A stretch of DNA of 64,000 bases from positions 94,925 to 158,924 of the forward strand of contig NZ_PYLO01000007.1 of assembly GCF_003024715.1 (NCBI RefSeq), in the 5' to 3' direction. The notes under the pieces were generated by a model. The model worked only from the letters and a program-made list of their open reading frames with translations, did not search any database and was not told where the DNA came from. This document shows, piece by piece, positions 24,129 through 32,270 of the stretch. Made by a program: the position numbers and the translations under genes. The DNA comes from Clostridium fessum. GTDB taxonomy: Bacteria; Bacillota; Clostridia; Lachnospirales; Lachnospiraceae. The first letter of the stretch is position 1, and each line of letters starts with the position of its first letter.

Positions 24129-25669
24129 GTAAGACAATTATTATTATAGGTGCTGGACTGGCAGGACTTTCAGCGGCTTTGCAGGCAGCGGAAAATGGAT
24201 GCAATGTAAAACTGGTTTCCTCCCTTCCGTCAGAGCGGGCACAGTCTGTTATGGCGGAGGGCGGTATCAACGCAGCTTTGAATACAAAAGATGAAAACGA
24301 TAGTCCCGAAGAACATTTTACAGATACAATAAAGGCAGCATGTGGTCTGGCAGATCCAAATGCAGTTTGGGGAATGACACAGGCAGCACCGGAGCTGGTG
24401 CACTGGCTGTTAAAACTTGGAGTTCAATTTAACATGAGCGGCTATGATGATGTGGATCTGCGGAATTTTGGCGGGCAGAAAAAGAAAAGGACTGCTTTTG
24501 CGCAGAGCGATACCGGGAAGCAGATCATGACAGCTATGATAGACGCTGTTCGCAGGAAAGAAGCATCTGGTATGGTAGAACGGTTCAGCCATCATTCTTT
24601 CCTAACACTTCGTCTGTGTGACAATATTTGTTGTGGCTGCGTAATCAGGGATGAATACAGTCAGGAGACTGTGGAATTACCGGGGGATGCGGTTATTGTT
24701 GCCACCGGTGGTATGCACGGATTGTTTGGAAATACAACGGGTTCGCTGAGCAATACAGGAGAAGTCACCGCAGAATTGTTCCGGCTTGGTGTTCCTCTGG
24801 CAAATGGTGAGATGATCCAGTATCATCCGACAACTGTGAAATGTGGTGGAAAACGCATGCTCATCAGCGAGGCGGCCAGAGGGGAAGGTGGTAGGTTGTT
24901 TGCCATGAAAGATGGAAAACAATGGTATTTCATGGAGGAAAAATACCCGGAGCTTGGAAATCTGATGCCACGAGATATTACCGCCAGAGAGATATGGAAG
25001 GTCAGCCATGAATCAGAGGTATTTCTTGACATGACGGAAATATCGGACGAGATTATTTCAAATAAGCTATCTGGTCTGGCAGACGATTGTATGACCTATC
25101 TGCATAAAGATATACGAAAGGAACCGGTGTCTGTTTTACCGGGAATTCACTATTTTATGGGAGGCATTCTGGTGGATGAGCAGCACAGAACGCCGATTCA
25201 GAATCTTTACGCTGCCGGAGAATGCTGTGCCCAATATCATGGTGCCAACCGTCTTGGTGGAAATTCTCTGTTAGGAGCGTTATACGGAGGACGTGTTGCG
25301 GCAAAATCAGCATGCGAACAGGCAGATGTAGTAGATCTATCTTGTGCGACACAGATAGATTTTCCACCAGCGTCCCAAATTTCAGAAATAAAGCAATTAA
25401 ACAAAGTGATGCAGGAGACTATGGGCGTTGTCAGAAATGAGAATACGTTGTTAAATGGGATTCAAACGGTACAAGCGCTGACAGGAAATCTTCCATTGCT
25501 TGGCATGGCAGTTCTAAAGAGTGCTCTTGCAAGAAAAGAAAGCCGTGGTGCACACTGGCGGGAGGATTATCCGAAGAGCAATGACGATGATTACCTTAAA
25601 ACAACGGTAGCCAGATTTGATGGAAAGCAGATACAGATTTCCTTTGTACCTGTTCCAGAAAGGCGGTGA
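24125..25669 (+). CDS. Fumarate reductase/succinate dehydrogenase-like flavoprotein subunit
   Basis: 514 residues. FAD-binding GAGLAG at the N-terminus, then family catalytic blocks MIQYHPT, EAARGEGG, GIHYFMGGI and NRLGGNSLLGALYGGR, covering the substrate-binding His and Arg residues. The histidine that links FAD covalently in SdhA/FrdA (SHTVAAQGG) is replaced (AQSVMAEGG), so FAD is probably non-covalent. The ATGA start overlaps the anchor gene, with GGTGG upstream. No signal peptide, so the active site faces the cytosol. Substrate may be fumarate or a related unsaturated acid. Confidence 0.85.
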   Translation: MSKTIIIIGAGLAGLSAALQAAENGCNVKLVSSLPSERAQSVMAEGGINAALNTKDENDSPEEHFTDTIKAACGLADPNAVWGMTQAAPELVHWLLKLGVQFNMSGYDDVDLRNFGGQKKKRTAFAQSDTGKQIMTAMIDAVRRKEASGMVERFSHHSFLTLRLCDNICCGCVIRDEYSQETVELPGDAVIVATGGMHGLFGNTTGSLSNTGEVTAELFRLGVPLANGEMIQYHPTTVKCGGKRMLISEAARGEGGRLFAMKDGKQWYFMEEKYPELGNLMPRDITAREIWKVSHESEVFLDMTEISDEIISNKLSGLADDCMTYLHKDIRKEPVSVLPGIHYFMGGILVDEQHRTPIQNLYAAGECCAQYHGANRLGGNSLLGALYGGRVAAKSACEQADVVDLSCATQIDFPPASQISEIKQLNKVMQETMGVVRNENTLLNGIQTVQALTGNLPLLGMAVLKSALARKESRGAHWREDYPKSNDDDYLKTTVARFDGKQIQISFVPVPERR

Positions 25670-26376
25670 TTCACTTGGTATATAAAATAAGAATCAGGCG
25701 GCAGGAGAGTCAGAAATCAGACAGTTATTGGCAGGAATTTGAGTATGAAGGAAGCAAAAACAGCTCTGTTGCCACTGTTCTAAAGGAATTGAACAGTAGA
25801 ACCCCTTTGAAAGATAACTCAGGAAATATAGTTACCCCCATCAGCTGGGAATGTAGCTGTATGGTGCGAAAATGTGGGGCTTGCGCCATGCTGATTAACG
25901 AACGTCCGAGGTTGGCATGCTCTACATTTCTACATACGTTAAAAGGTTCTACAATCATCTTGGAACCTTTAAGCAAATTTCCGCTTGTAAGAGATTTGAT
26001 CGTTGACCGGTCAATTCTGTTTGAAAATTTGAAAAAACTGAACCTTTGGCTTGAAAGTGAAGCTTATATGAATCCGTGGACACATGAACCGAGATACCAG
26101 TCGGCACGCTGTCTGATGTGTGGCTGCTGCCTTGAAGTGTGTCCTAACTTCTCTGCAAATGGGACTTTCGCAGGCGCTGTTGCTGCAGTCAACGCATTTC
26201 GGATTCTGAATGAAGAACAGGAAAGCACTCATTTGAATGAGATTTCTGCTGAATATAAGAAGAAATATTTTGAGGGATGCGGGAAGTCGTTATCTTGTCA
26301 TGATATTTGTCCGATTGGTCTGCCTGTGGAAGAACTACTTGTAAGGTCGAATGCAGCGGCTGTTTGGGGCAAATAA
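25666..26376 (+). CDS. Fumarate reductase/succinate dehydrogenase-like iron-sulfur subunit
   Basis: 236 residues from a GTG overlapping the flavoprotein stop. A [2Fe-2S] ferredoxin domain has Cys65, Cys70, Cys73 and Cys85 in canonical spacing. A second domain has Cys149, Cys152, Cys155 and Cys159 for [4Fe-4S], plus Cys205, Cys211 and Cys215 for a third cluster. This is the SdhB/FrdB layout that passes electrons between the flavin and the membrane anchor. Last gene of the metal-regulated operon. Confidence 0.87.
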   Translation: MIHLVYKIRIRRQESQKSDSYWQEFEYEGSKNSSVATVLKELNSRTPLKDNSGNIVTPISWECSCMVRKCGACAMLINERPRLACSTFLHTLKGSTIILEPLSKFPLVRDLIVDRSILFENLKKLNLWLESEAYMNPWTHEPRYQSARCLMCGCCLEVCPNFSANGTFAGAVAAVNAFRILNEEQESTHLNEISAEYKKKYFEGCGKSLSCHDICPIGLPVEELLVRSNAAAVWGK

Positions 26377-26408
26377 AATGGATGATAAAAGCTATAATGA
26401 ATGTATGA

Positions 26409-26437
26409 AGAGAATCAAAAACTTGATTCTCTTTTTT
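26409..26437 (+). terminator. Terminator of the cadC-to-iron-sulfur operon
   Basis: AGAGAATCAA (26409-26418), loop AAAC, TTGATTCTCT (26423-26432), then a T-run. Confidence 0.92.
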
Positions 26438-26449
26438 AAAATACATACA

Positions 26450-26487
26450 TTGACAAATATCTATGTATATATTATATTGAACATAGA
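26450..26487 (+). promoter_or_regulatory. Promoter and operator of the ArsR gene
   Basis: TTGACA at 26450-26455 and TATATT at 26473-26478 with 17 bases between. TCTATGT (26460-26466) and ACATAGA (26481-26487) form an inverted repeat across the -10. Confidence 0.75.
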
Positions 26488-26511
26488 CAATGATCAATGT
26501 GAGGTGTCAAT

Positions 26512-26811
26512 ATGAATGCAATGGATGTGGCTTTGATATGTAAGGCTTTGGGCGATGCGAACCGGCTGGAAATTGTACAGATGCTGTCGGATGGAGAAAA
26601 GTGCGGGTGTAAACTTTTGGAAAGATTTGAAATTACCCAGCCAACTTTATCCCATCATATGAAGATATTGGTAGGATGCGGCCTTGTGAATGATCGTAAG
26701 GAAGGAAAATGGCATCACTATTCTTTGAATTGTGAGACATTGATGAATTACAAACACTTTATAGAATCCCTTACTTGCCTTGGATGCGGTGACGGGGATT
26801 GTTGTAAATAA
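26512..26811 (+). CDS. arsR: ArsR-family metalloregulator
   Basis: 99 residues, winged helix (ALGDANRLEIVQML; recognition helix PTLSHHMKILV). EKCGCKLL in helix 3 carries the Cys pair used by arsenic sensors, and the C-terminus CLGCGDGDCCK adds more thiols. GAGGTG before the ATG. It represses its own promoter in the family. The gene it should control, directly downstream, is broken, so it may now regulate only itself or a distant target. Confidence 0.88.
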   Translation: MNAMDVALICKALGDANRLEIVQMLSDGEKCGCKLLERFEITQPTLSHHMKILVGCGLVNDRKEGKWHHYSLNCETLMNYKHFIESLTCLGCGDGDCCK

Positions 26812-26830
26812 TTAAAGGAGAGCAGATATC

Positions 26831-26920
26831 ATGAAAAAAGAATTAAATTCAGGAATTAGTTTTTTCCAGCGTTACCTGACTGTAACCTGCCAAACATCAA
26901 TCTGGGGCAGTTGCAGATAA
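26831..26920 (+). pseudogene. 5' fragment of a transporter gene, possibly ACR3-type arsenite permease
   Basis: A 29-residue frame with a good ribosome binding site (AAAGGAG). It opens KELNSGISFFQRYLTV, resembling the N-terminus of ACR3 arsenite permeases, then runs into unrelated residues and a stop. The position right after arsR fits. I infer an internal deletion that fused the start of the permease to other DNA. Family assignment is tentative. Confidence 0.45.
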
Positions 26921-27270
26921 TTCTCGCAGCAGCGGGCTTACTTTCTGTATTAGCAACGGTTAGCTATATGTTGTTCCTGTCTGCAAAATGTAAAGACACA
27001 TTGACAGTTTTGCTGATCTCTATCGTAGTTCTTCTCATGCCGCTTTTTGCTTATGTGGCGATGGGAGCAACATGGCTCTCTACCATACTTCCATCTGCCG
27101 GAATTGGTATGCAGAACAATTTCCTTTCTCAGCTTGCAAATTTCAATTATCTGAATATCGGTGGAATGAGTTTCTGGACACCGCATGTTATTTTGATTTC
27201 GGCAGGAATTGAATTATTTGTGTTTACATTCTTGGCGATTCATTCCTATTGCAGACATCAGGTAGCATAA
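26911..27270 (+). CDS. Small membrane protein of unknown function, possibly a fragment
   Basis: 119 residues from a TTG, with no convincing ribosome binding site; an internal ATG at 26969 is another option. About three hydrophobic helices with a loop PSAGIGMQNNFLSQLANFNY. I do not recognise the family. It overlaps the end of the broken permease frame, so it may be the 3' part of a gene joined by deletion. Confidence 0.45.
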   Translation: MQIILAAAGLLSVLATVSYMLFLSAKCKDTLTVLLISIVVLLMPLFAYVAMGATWLSTILPSAGIGMQNNFLSQLANFNYLNIGGMSFWTPHVILISAGIELFVFTFLAIHSYCRHQVA

Positions 27271-27338
27271 AAGAAGTTCAAAATAGAATGAATTGATTAT
27301 CTGCCGCATGACGGCAAAAGAAAAACCAGACAATTTAG

Positions 27339-27371
27339 AACGGCGACTTTGATTTTCAGAGCCGCCGTTTC
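27339..27371 (+). terminator. Hairpin terminator after the arsR region
   Basis: AACGGCG (27339-27345) pairs with CGCCGTT (27363-27369), followed by T-rich sequence. Confidence 0.65.
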
Positions 27372-27453
27372 TTTGCGTTTATACAAACCTATGATGAATT
27401 TTCCGGAAATATTATAGCTAATAGTTATTTAAACTGTTGTATTTGTTTAAAAA

Positions 27454-27693
27454 TTAAAAAATATCTAATGAGTCTTCCGCATCTACCCACATCTGCAAAT
27501 TTCCATCAAGATATAATCTTGCATATTCAAGAGGATCATCAATGGCGAGTGCGTTTAATGCACAGTCTGATCCTGATGTGGTTTTTAAGTCCTTTTCAGC
27601 TTCCCAACAGTCAATGCGGAGCATATAGCCAACAGAGGTATAAACATCAATACTGTTGCGCTTGGGATTGTATTCTGCAAATATTGTTCTCAT
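27454..27693 (-). CDS. DUF6061-like small protein
   Basis: 79 residues starting MRTIFAEYNPKRNSIDVYTS. AAGGAG lies ten bases before the ATG at 27693; a longer in-frame opening has none. From memory it matches DUF6061, a family common on integrative conjugative elements of gut Firmicutes. No function is known. It is the clearest sign of mobile-element origin in this stretch. Confidence 0.6.
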   Translation of the reverse strand: MRTIFAEYNPKRNSIDVYTSVGYMLRIDCWEAEKDLKTTSGSDCALNALAIDDPLEYARLYLDGNLQMWVDAEDSLDIF

Positions 27694-27799
27694 CGTATCA
27701 AATCTCCTTATCGTTAAATCAATCATTTGTTGCAAAAATCAGAAGCATTTCAATCAGTTCACCATGTCACTTTTATTTTGTGTTATACTGTTTTATAGG

Positions 27800-27893
27800 A
27801 TTTTTTTGCCCTTGTATTTGCCCTTATCAGAGTTCGTAAACACTGGTGGGACAATATAACACAAGGGAAACAATAAGGGAAAGTTCACCAGTG
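27800..27893. repeat. Inverted CCCTT boxes and CACTGGTG palindrome arms
   Basis: Two CCCTT boxes 12 bases apart (27809-27825) face two AAGGG boxes (27863-27879) in inverse orientation. CACTGGTG (27841-27848) and CACCAGTG (27886-27893) form another exact inverted pair. The layout resembles recombinase arm and core sites. No recombinase gene is present. The rest of 27694-28002 shows nothing coding. Confidence 0.4.
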
Positions 27894-28002
27894 ATAAATT
27901 CAGTGTTTTCAAGGGTTTGCGGAGAATTTAATAACAAAATATAACAGTTATTAAATCTCTTAAAACAGGTGAAATCTCAATCGGAATTTGTGGAGGTGTT
28001 GA

Positions 28003-28839
28003 ATGAAAAGTGTATTAATGATTGGACAGTCCAACATGGCTGGACGTGGATTCATAAATGAAGTACCGATGATTTGTAATGAGAGAATCCAGATGTTAAG
28101 AAATGGAAAATGGCAAATGATGACAGAACCAATTAACTACGATCGTCCTATATCAGGAGTAAGTCTTGCGGGTTCATTTGCTGCAATGTGGTGCATGGAA
28201 AACAAAGAAGAACAAATCGGCTTGATTCCATGTGCGGAAGGTGGCAGTTCCATTGATGACTGGTCTATAGAGAAAATATTATTTAAAAATGCAATTATTC
28301 AGGCAAAATTTGCAATGCAAAATAGTAATTTGATTGCTATTCTATGGCATCAAGGAGAAAATGATAGCTATAATGGTAACTACAAAACGTATTATGAAAA
28401 ATTACATACAATTTTTGAGGCTTTAAAAAATGAACTTAATTTAGACGATGTACCGTTTATTATTGGAGGACTTGGTGACTATTTAGGAAAGATAGGCTTT
28501 GGTTTTAATTGTACAGAGTATGACTTGGTGAATAAAGAATTATTACGATATGCCAATGATCATAATCATGTATATTTTGTAACTGCCCAGGGGTTGTCAG
28601 CAAATCCAGATGGCATACATTTAAATGCTGTCTCTCAAAGAAAATTTGGGGTTCGTTATTACTATGCCTACAAAAACAAAAAGAATGTGATAACACCTTT
28701 GAAAAACGAAGAAAAATTATTAGAGTCATGTATTAATATTCCATATACTCAGAATGAAATGAAATATTTAGCCATGATGGATTTGACAATGGGAAAATGT
28801 AGTTATGAAGAGTTCATAACAAAAATGAAAAATCTCTAA
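28003..28839 (+). CDS. SGNH-hydrolase/sialate O-acetylesterase-like protein
   Basis: 278 residues without a signal peptide. The nucleophile motif GQSNMAG lies at residues 8-14, WHQGENDS in the middle is the SASA/CE6 family block, and DGIHLN near residue 208 supplies the Asp-His pair. Such enzymes remove acetyl groups from sugars. A cytosolic form would act on imported substrates. GGAGG before the ATG. AT-rich, standing alone between mobile-looking segments. Confidence 0.8.
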   Translation: MKSVLMIGQSNMAGRGFINEVPMICNERIQMLRNGKWQMMTEPINYDRPISGVSLAGSFAAMWCMENKEEQIGLIPCAEGGSSIDDWSIEKILFKNAIIQAKFAMQNSNLIAILWHQGENDSYNGNYKTYYEKLHTIFEALKNELNLDDVPFIIGGLGDYLGKIGFGFNCTEYDLVNKELLRYANDHNHVYFVTAQGLSANPDGIHLNAVSQRKFGVRYYYAYKNKKNVITPLKNEEKLLESCINIPYTQNEMKYLAMMDLTMGKCSYEEFITKMKNL

Positions 28840-29005
28840 CTTTCAATCTGACTAATGGAAATAAAATAAAGAAAAGAATTAGAATTTTACAAAGAAGTGT
28901 AATTGTATGAATAAAGCGATTGTTGTAATGAGGATTGCTATTCTTACTTCTTTGGAAAAAGATAAGTAATTGACTGGCAAATTCCAATTTGACGGAGTAA
29001 TATAT

Positions 29006-29449
29006 ATGAAAATCCGAGAAGTAAATGAGAATAAAAAGCAGTTTATATCATTATTGTTATTAGCTGATGAACAGGAGAGCATGGTTGATCGCTATCTTGA
29101 AAAAGGAACTATGTATGTGCTTGAAGACAATGATGTAAAAGCTGAATGTGTTGTCACCGATGAAGGTAACGAAATACTTGAAATCAAGAATATCGCAGTC
29201 GATCCGGAAAATCAGGGAAAGGGCTATGGCAAAGCACTAATTGATTTTCTTGCCAGTAAATATGCAGATGAATATTCTGTTTTGCAAGTTGGAACAGGTG
29301 ACAGTCCATTGACGATATCATTTTATGAAAAATGTGGGTTTGTTCGTTCTCACAAGATTCCTAATTTCTTTACTGACAATTATGACCACCCAATTTATGA
29401 GGGCGGTGTACAACTAATAGATATGGTATATTTGCAAAGACATATATAA
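29006..29449 (+). CDS. GNAT-family N-acetyltransferase
   Basis: 147 residues. The acetyl-CoA loop is seen as NIAVDPENQGKGYGKALIDFL, and the C-terminal SFYEKCGFVRSH is the usual GNAT strand-helix end. The start at 29006 has GGAG eight bases upstream. Substrate unknown; proteins of this length acetylate amines of small molecules or proteins. A short AT-rich gap precedes it. Confidence 0.85.
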   Translation: MKIREVNENKKQFISLLLLADEQESMVDRYLEKGTMYVLEDNDVKAECVVTDEGNEILEIKNIAVDPENQGKGYGKALIDFLASKYADEYSVLQVGTGDSPLTISFYEKCGFVRSHKIPNFFTDNYDHPIYEGGVQLIDMVYLQRHI

Positions 29450-29508
29450 CTTCAAGCTTTTCGAATGTATGTTTGTGCCTGAGGAATTGGAGAGTGGATA
29501 ATGAAAAA

Positions 29509-29810
29509 ACCACCTTTATACACTGCGAAGACCACCTTTGTACACTTTTTTAAAATGTGGATAACTTCTTAAAAACCACCTTTATACATTCTTGTAAAAT
29601 TGGGAAAAAGCTCAAAAAACCACCTTTATACAGTTCTATGAAATGTGAATAATCACCAAAAATAACTTTTATTATTAAAAGACCACCTTTGTACAGTTTC
29701 TTAGATAAAAGATAAAGGAATCCAGAAAAACCACCTTTGTACAGTTAAAAACCACCTTTGTACACCTTTCGTACAAGATAGGTAATTGGCTTAAAAACCA
29801 CCTTTATACA
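29509..29810 (+). repeat. Array of eight direct 14-bp repeats ACCACCTTTRTACA
   Basis: Copies start at 29509, 29531, 29575, 29619, 29682, 29730, 29751 and 29797, all in the same orientation, mostly preceded by AAAA. R is A in four and G in four. Spacing is irregular (21-63 bases). No gene lies inside. Reverse-complemented, each begins TGTA, as do ends of IS21-family elements, which carry several internal transposase-binding repeats. I infer an orphan element end or a binding-site array. Confidence 0.85.
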
Positions 29811-29833
29811 CTAAAAAATTACCATCTTGCAAA

Positions 29834-30040
29834 ATGCCTGATTTACCTAAAGAACTTGCTCGCACGGGATATGCACATATCGCATTTAGTGTAGGAAGTA
29901 AAGAAAAGGTTGATGCCTTGACCGTAGAGTTGAAAACTGCTGGTTATGAAGTAATCAGCGGTCCCCGGACAACAGGAGATGGCTATTACGAAAGCTGTAT
30001 TGTTGCAATTGAAGGGAATCAAATTTAGGTTACAGTTTGA
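29834..30040 (+). pseudogene. VOC/glyoxalase-family gene fragment
   Basis: The frame encodes the second half of a VOC dioxygenase/lyase-like protein: [19 protein letters not shown], then a [12 protein letters not shown] segment and EGNQI. The N-terminal half is missing, cut off at the repeat array. A TAG at 30026 replaces what looks like the usual Glu codon; the frame would otherwise go on with VTV to TGA at 30040. Two independent lesions, so not functional. Confidence 0.7.
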
Positions 30041-30095
30041 ACCCGACAATTTCAAGTTCGAAAAATTGAGAAATCGTAAAATTGAAGAAAAAAGG

Positions 30096-30131
30096 AATGC
30101 ACAGTTCTTAGCATATCGGGAACTGTGCATT
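30096..30131 (-). terminator. Terminator of the cupin gene
   Basis: AATGCACAGTTC (30096-30107) and GAACTGTGCATT (30120-30131) pair perfectly over 12 bases. On the minus strand it is followed by CCTTTTTTT. Confidence 0.85.
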
Positions 30132-30152
30132 TCTGTAAATAAATACTTTTAA

Positions 30153-30506
30153 TTAGCCGATTACGGCATCTTCTGCTGTAAAATGTTCCAGAGAATTTTC
30201 TTTTACCTGAATGCAGATATAAGTAATTCCGGAAATATCGGATGCAAAAAACTGACGCTTTGCAGCAGGAGCGATTTTTAGCCAGTCTCCAGTTGAAAGG
30301 CTAATTTCTTCTCCATCAATTATGGCTTTGCCGTTACCTGAAAGAATTCCATAGATTTCTTCATTTTCTTTATGAGAATGAACAAATGGGACATTTGCTC
30401 CTGCAGGTAGTTCGTTTAAACTGATTTCTGCACCTGTTAAAGACAACTTTTCATGCAGCTCAATTCGGTTTTCCTTTCCAATAGTTGTTTTTGTGTAATT
30501 TGCCAT
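30153..30506 (-). CDS. Cupin-domain protein
   Basis: 117 residues. A single cupin barrel with motif 1 PFVHSHKENEEIYGILSGNG, giving the metal ligands His-x-His and Glu, and motif 2 near LSTGDWLKIAPAAKRQF. GGAGG before the ATG at 30506. It is divergent from an HxlR regulator, whose family often controls neighbouring detoxification genes. Enzyme or sensor role not determinable. Confidence 0.85.
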   Translation of the reverse strand: MANYTKTTIGKENRIELHEKLSLTGAEISLNELPAGANVPFVHSHKENEEIYGILSGNGKAIIDGEEISLSTGDWLKIAPAAKRQFFASDISGITYICIQVKENSLEHFTAEDAVIG

Positions 30507-30552
30507 AATAATACCTCCATAGTTAATTTGTAGTTTCTGGTTGATTGGTATT

Positions 30553-30581
30553 AGTATAGTGTGAGACACATACAAAAACAA
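30553..30581 (-). promoter_or_regulatory. Promoter of the cupin gene
   Basis: Minus strand TTGTTT (30576-30581) and TATACT (30553-30558), 17 bases apart. Confidence 0.65.
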
Positions 30582-30593
30582 GTACGCACCTTT

Positions 30594-30628
30594 TTGTAAC
30601 TGTACACTCAAAATTGAATGTGTTACAA
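30594..30628. promoter_or_regulatory. Inverted repeat TTGTAAC-N21-GTTACAA between cupin and HxlR genes
   Basis: TTGTAAC at 30594-30600 and GTTACAA at 30622-30628 are exact reverse complements in the divergent intergenic region. Likely HxlR operator. Confidence 0.55.
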
Positions 30629-30648
30629 TAGACTCGGAGGTGAGAATT

Positions 30649-30981
30649 ATGCGAGCAAAAGAAGAATTACCGGAATGCCCAGTTGCAACAGCAGTATCTC
30701 TCATCGGAGGAAAATGGAAACTGCTGATTTTGCGTAACTTGAAAGAGCGTCCATGGAGATTCAATGAGCTACAACGAAGTATAGATGGTATTTCACAAAA
30801 GGTTTTGACAGATAGTTTAAGACAAATGATGAGTGATGGACTGGCATATCGCCACGATTACCATGAGCAGCCACCGAGAGTTGAATACGGCTTAACTGAA
30901 CTCGGAACAAAAATGCTTCCAATTGTTAATTCACTTGCTGACTTTGGTAACTACTATAAATCAATTATTGAACAGAATTAA
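30649..30981 (+). CDS. HxlR-family transcriptional regulator
   Basis: 110 residues. Typical HxlR winged helix: CPVATAVSLIGGKWKLLILR, then LKERPWRFNELQRSIDGISQKVLTD in pieces, and the wing with PPRVEYGLTELG. One N-terminal cysteine (ECPV) is at the position that senses electrophiles in several HxlR proteins. GGAGG precedes the ATG at 30649. Divergent from the cupin gene, which it probably controls. Confidence 0.9.
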   Translation: MRAKEELPECPVATAVSLIGGKWKLLILRNLKERPWRFNELQRSIDGISQKVLTDSLRQMMSDGLAYRHDYHEQPPRVEYGLTELGTKMLPIVNSLADFGNYYKSIIEQN

Positions 30982-31077
30982 GGACGTTAGTATTTGAAAA
31001 GATCGAACAATTCCAGTTTGTATAACAGGAATTTATCAGAAAATGAGGAATAGTTGAAATGGAGGCGCTATAATAAC

Positions 31078-31401
31078 ATGAAGATTGAAGGGAACCAGAA
31101 AGAACTGGATGCAATGGTAGAATTTCATAAGGGAAACCGTGTCGAGGGACTGAGACTGCAAGAAGAATTTGCAGCGGAATTTCGTAAGGAGTATAAAGAC
31201 AAAGATCACTGTCCTTGCCTGAAAGCCTGTCGTTATCACGGAAACTGTAAGGAATGTGTAGCAATCCACAGAGCGCATCAGGAACATGTTCCTAATTGTA
31301 TGCGACCATTGATTAATAAAAAATTGAAATTGATGTCAGAATTAACAGAGCATACCTTGGCAAATGAAATAGAAGCTCCACATGAGATTTTAAGAAAATA
31401 G
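31078..31401 (+). CDS. Small cysteine/histidine-rich protein
   Basis: 107 residues. The centre carries CPCLKACRYHGNCKECVAIH, then HVPNC, a dense Cys/His cluster likely to bind zinc or another metal. It resembles small DUF6485-type proteins of Clostridia, though I hold that loosely. GGAGG lies 12 bases before the ATG. No catalytic motif. Confidence 0.6.
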   Translation: MKIEGNQKELDAMVEFHKGNRVEGLRLQEEFAAEFRKEYKDKDHCPCLKACRYHGNCKECVAIHRAHQEHVPNCMRPLINKKLKLMSELTEHTLANEIEAPHEILRK

Positions 31402-31471
31402 GCAAGTCAAATTCCCGTTTATTGGGAAGTCGCAGAGAACGAAAAATCGGAAGTTTACAGCGAGGTGAAAG

Positions 31472-32233
31472 ATGTTGAATTATGTAGAATATGGAAAAGA
31501 AAACAAATATGATGATGATATATTTTTTCAAAAATACAGTCAAATGAGTCGCTCACAGCAGGGACTAGCCGGTGCAGGAGAATGGGAAACATTGAGAAAG
31601 CTGCTGCCGGATTTTAAAGATAAGCGTGTGCTTGATTTAGGATGCGGCTATGGATGGCACTGTATTTATGCGATGGAACACGGAGCGTCTTCTGTTGTAG
31701 GTGTTGATATTTCTCATAAAATGCTCGAGGTAGCCAAAGAAAAAACACATTTTCCACAGGTTGAATATAAATGCTGTGCTATAGAAGATGTGGAATTCCC
31801 AGAGGAGAGTTTTGATGTAATATTAAGTTCACTTGCGTTTCACTATGTAGCAGATTATGAGATTTTAGTAAAAAAGATATATAGAATACTGAAGTCTGGT
31901 GGTAAGCTAGTTTTTACGGTTGAACATCCTGTTTTTACTGCCTATGGAACACAAGACTGGTATTATAACGAAAAAGGAGAAATACTGCATTTTCCGGTGG
32001 ATAATTATTATTATGAGGGCAAACGAACAGCTGTGTTTTTAGGAGAAAAGGTTACAAAATTTCATAGAACACTGACCACATATCTAAATACACTGCTTTC
32101 AAATGGTTTTATAATAAATCATATTGTGGAGCCGCAGCCGCCGGAATACATGATGGATATTCCGGGGATGCAGGATGAAATGCGCCGTCCCATGATGCTG
32201 ATTGTATCGGCGAACAAAAAAGTGGATAGATAG
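31472..32233 (+). CDS. SAM-dependent methyltransferase (class I)
   Basis: 253 residues. Motif I VLDLGCGYGWHCIYA binds SAM, GVDISHKMLEVAKEK is motif post-I, and FDVILSSLAFHYV is motif II/III. It has the UbiE/Methyltransf_11 layout with a C-terminal substrate part. GCGAGGTG before the ATG. Substrate unknown. It follows the Cys-rich gene by 70 bases. Confidence 0.88.
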   Translation: MLNYVEYGKENKYDDDIFFQKYSQMSRSQQGLAGAGEWETLRKLLPDFKDKRVLDLGCGYGWHCIYAMEHGASSVVGVDISHKMLEVAKEKTHFPQVEYKCCAIEDVEFPEESFDVILSSLAFHYVADYEILVKKIYRILKSGGKLVFTVEHPVFTAYGTQDWYYNEKGEILHFPVDNYYYEGKRTAVFLGEKVTKFHRTLTTYLNTLLSNGFIINHIVEPQPPEYMMDIPGMQDEMRRPMMLIVSANKKVDR

Positions 32234-32270
32234 AACTAAAACACCTATAAGGTATAAATGGAGGTAATTT

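Noticed and set aside
29509..29810. CRISPR array
   Set aside because: The 14-bp repeats are too short, their spacing varies from 21 to 63 bases with two copies only 7 bases apart, and no cas genes are nearby.
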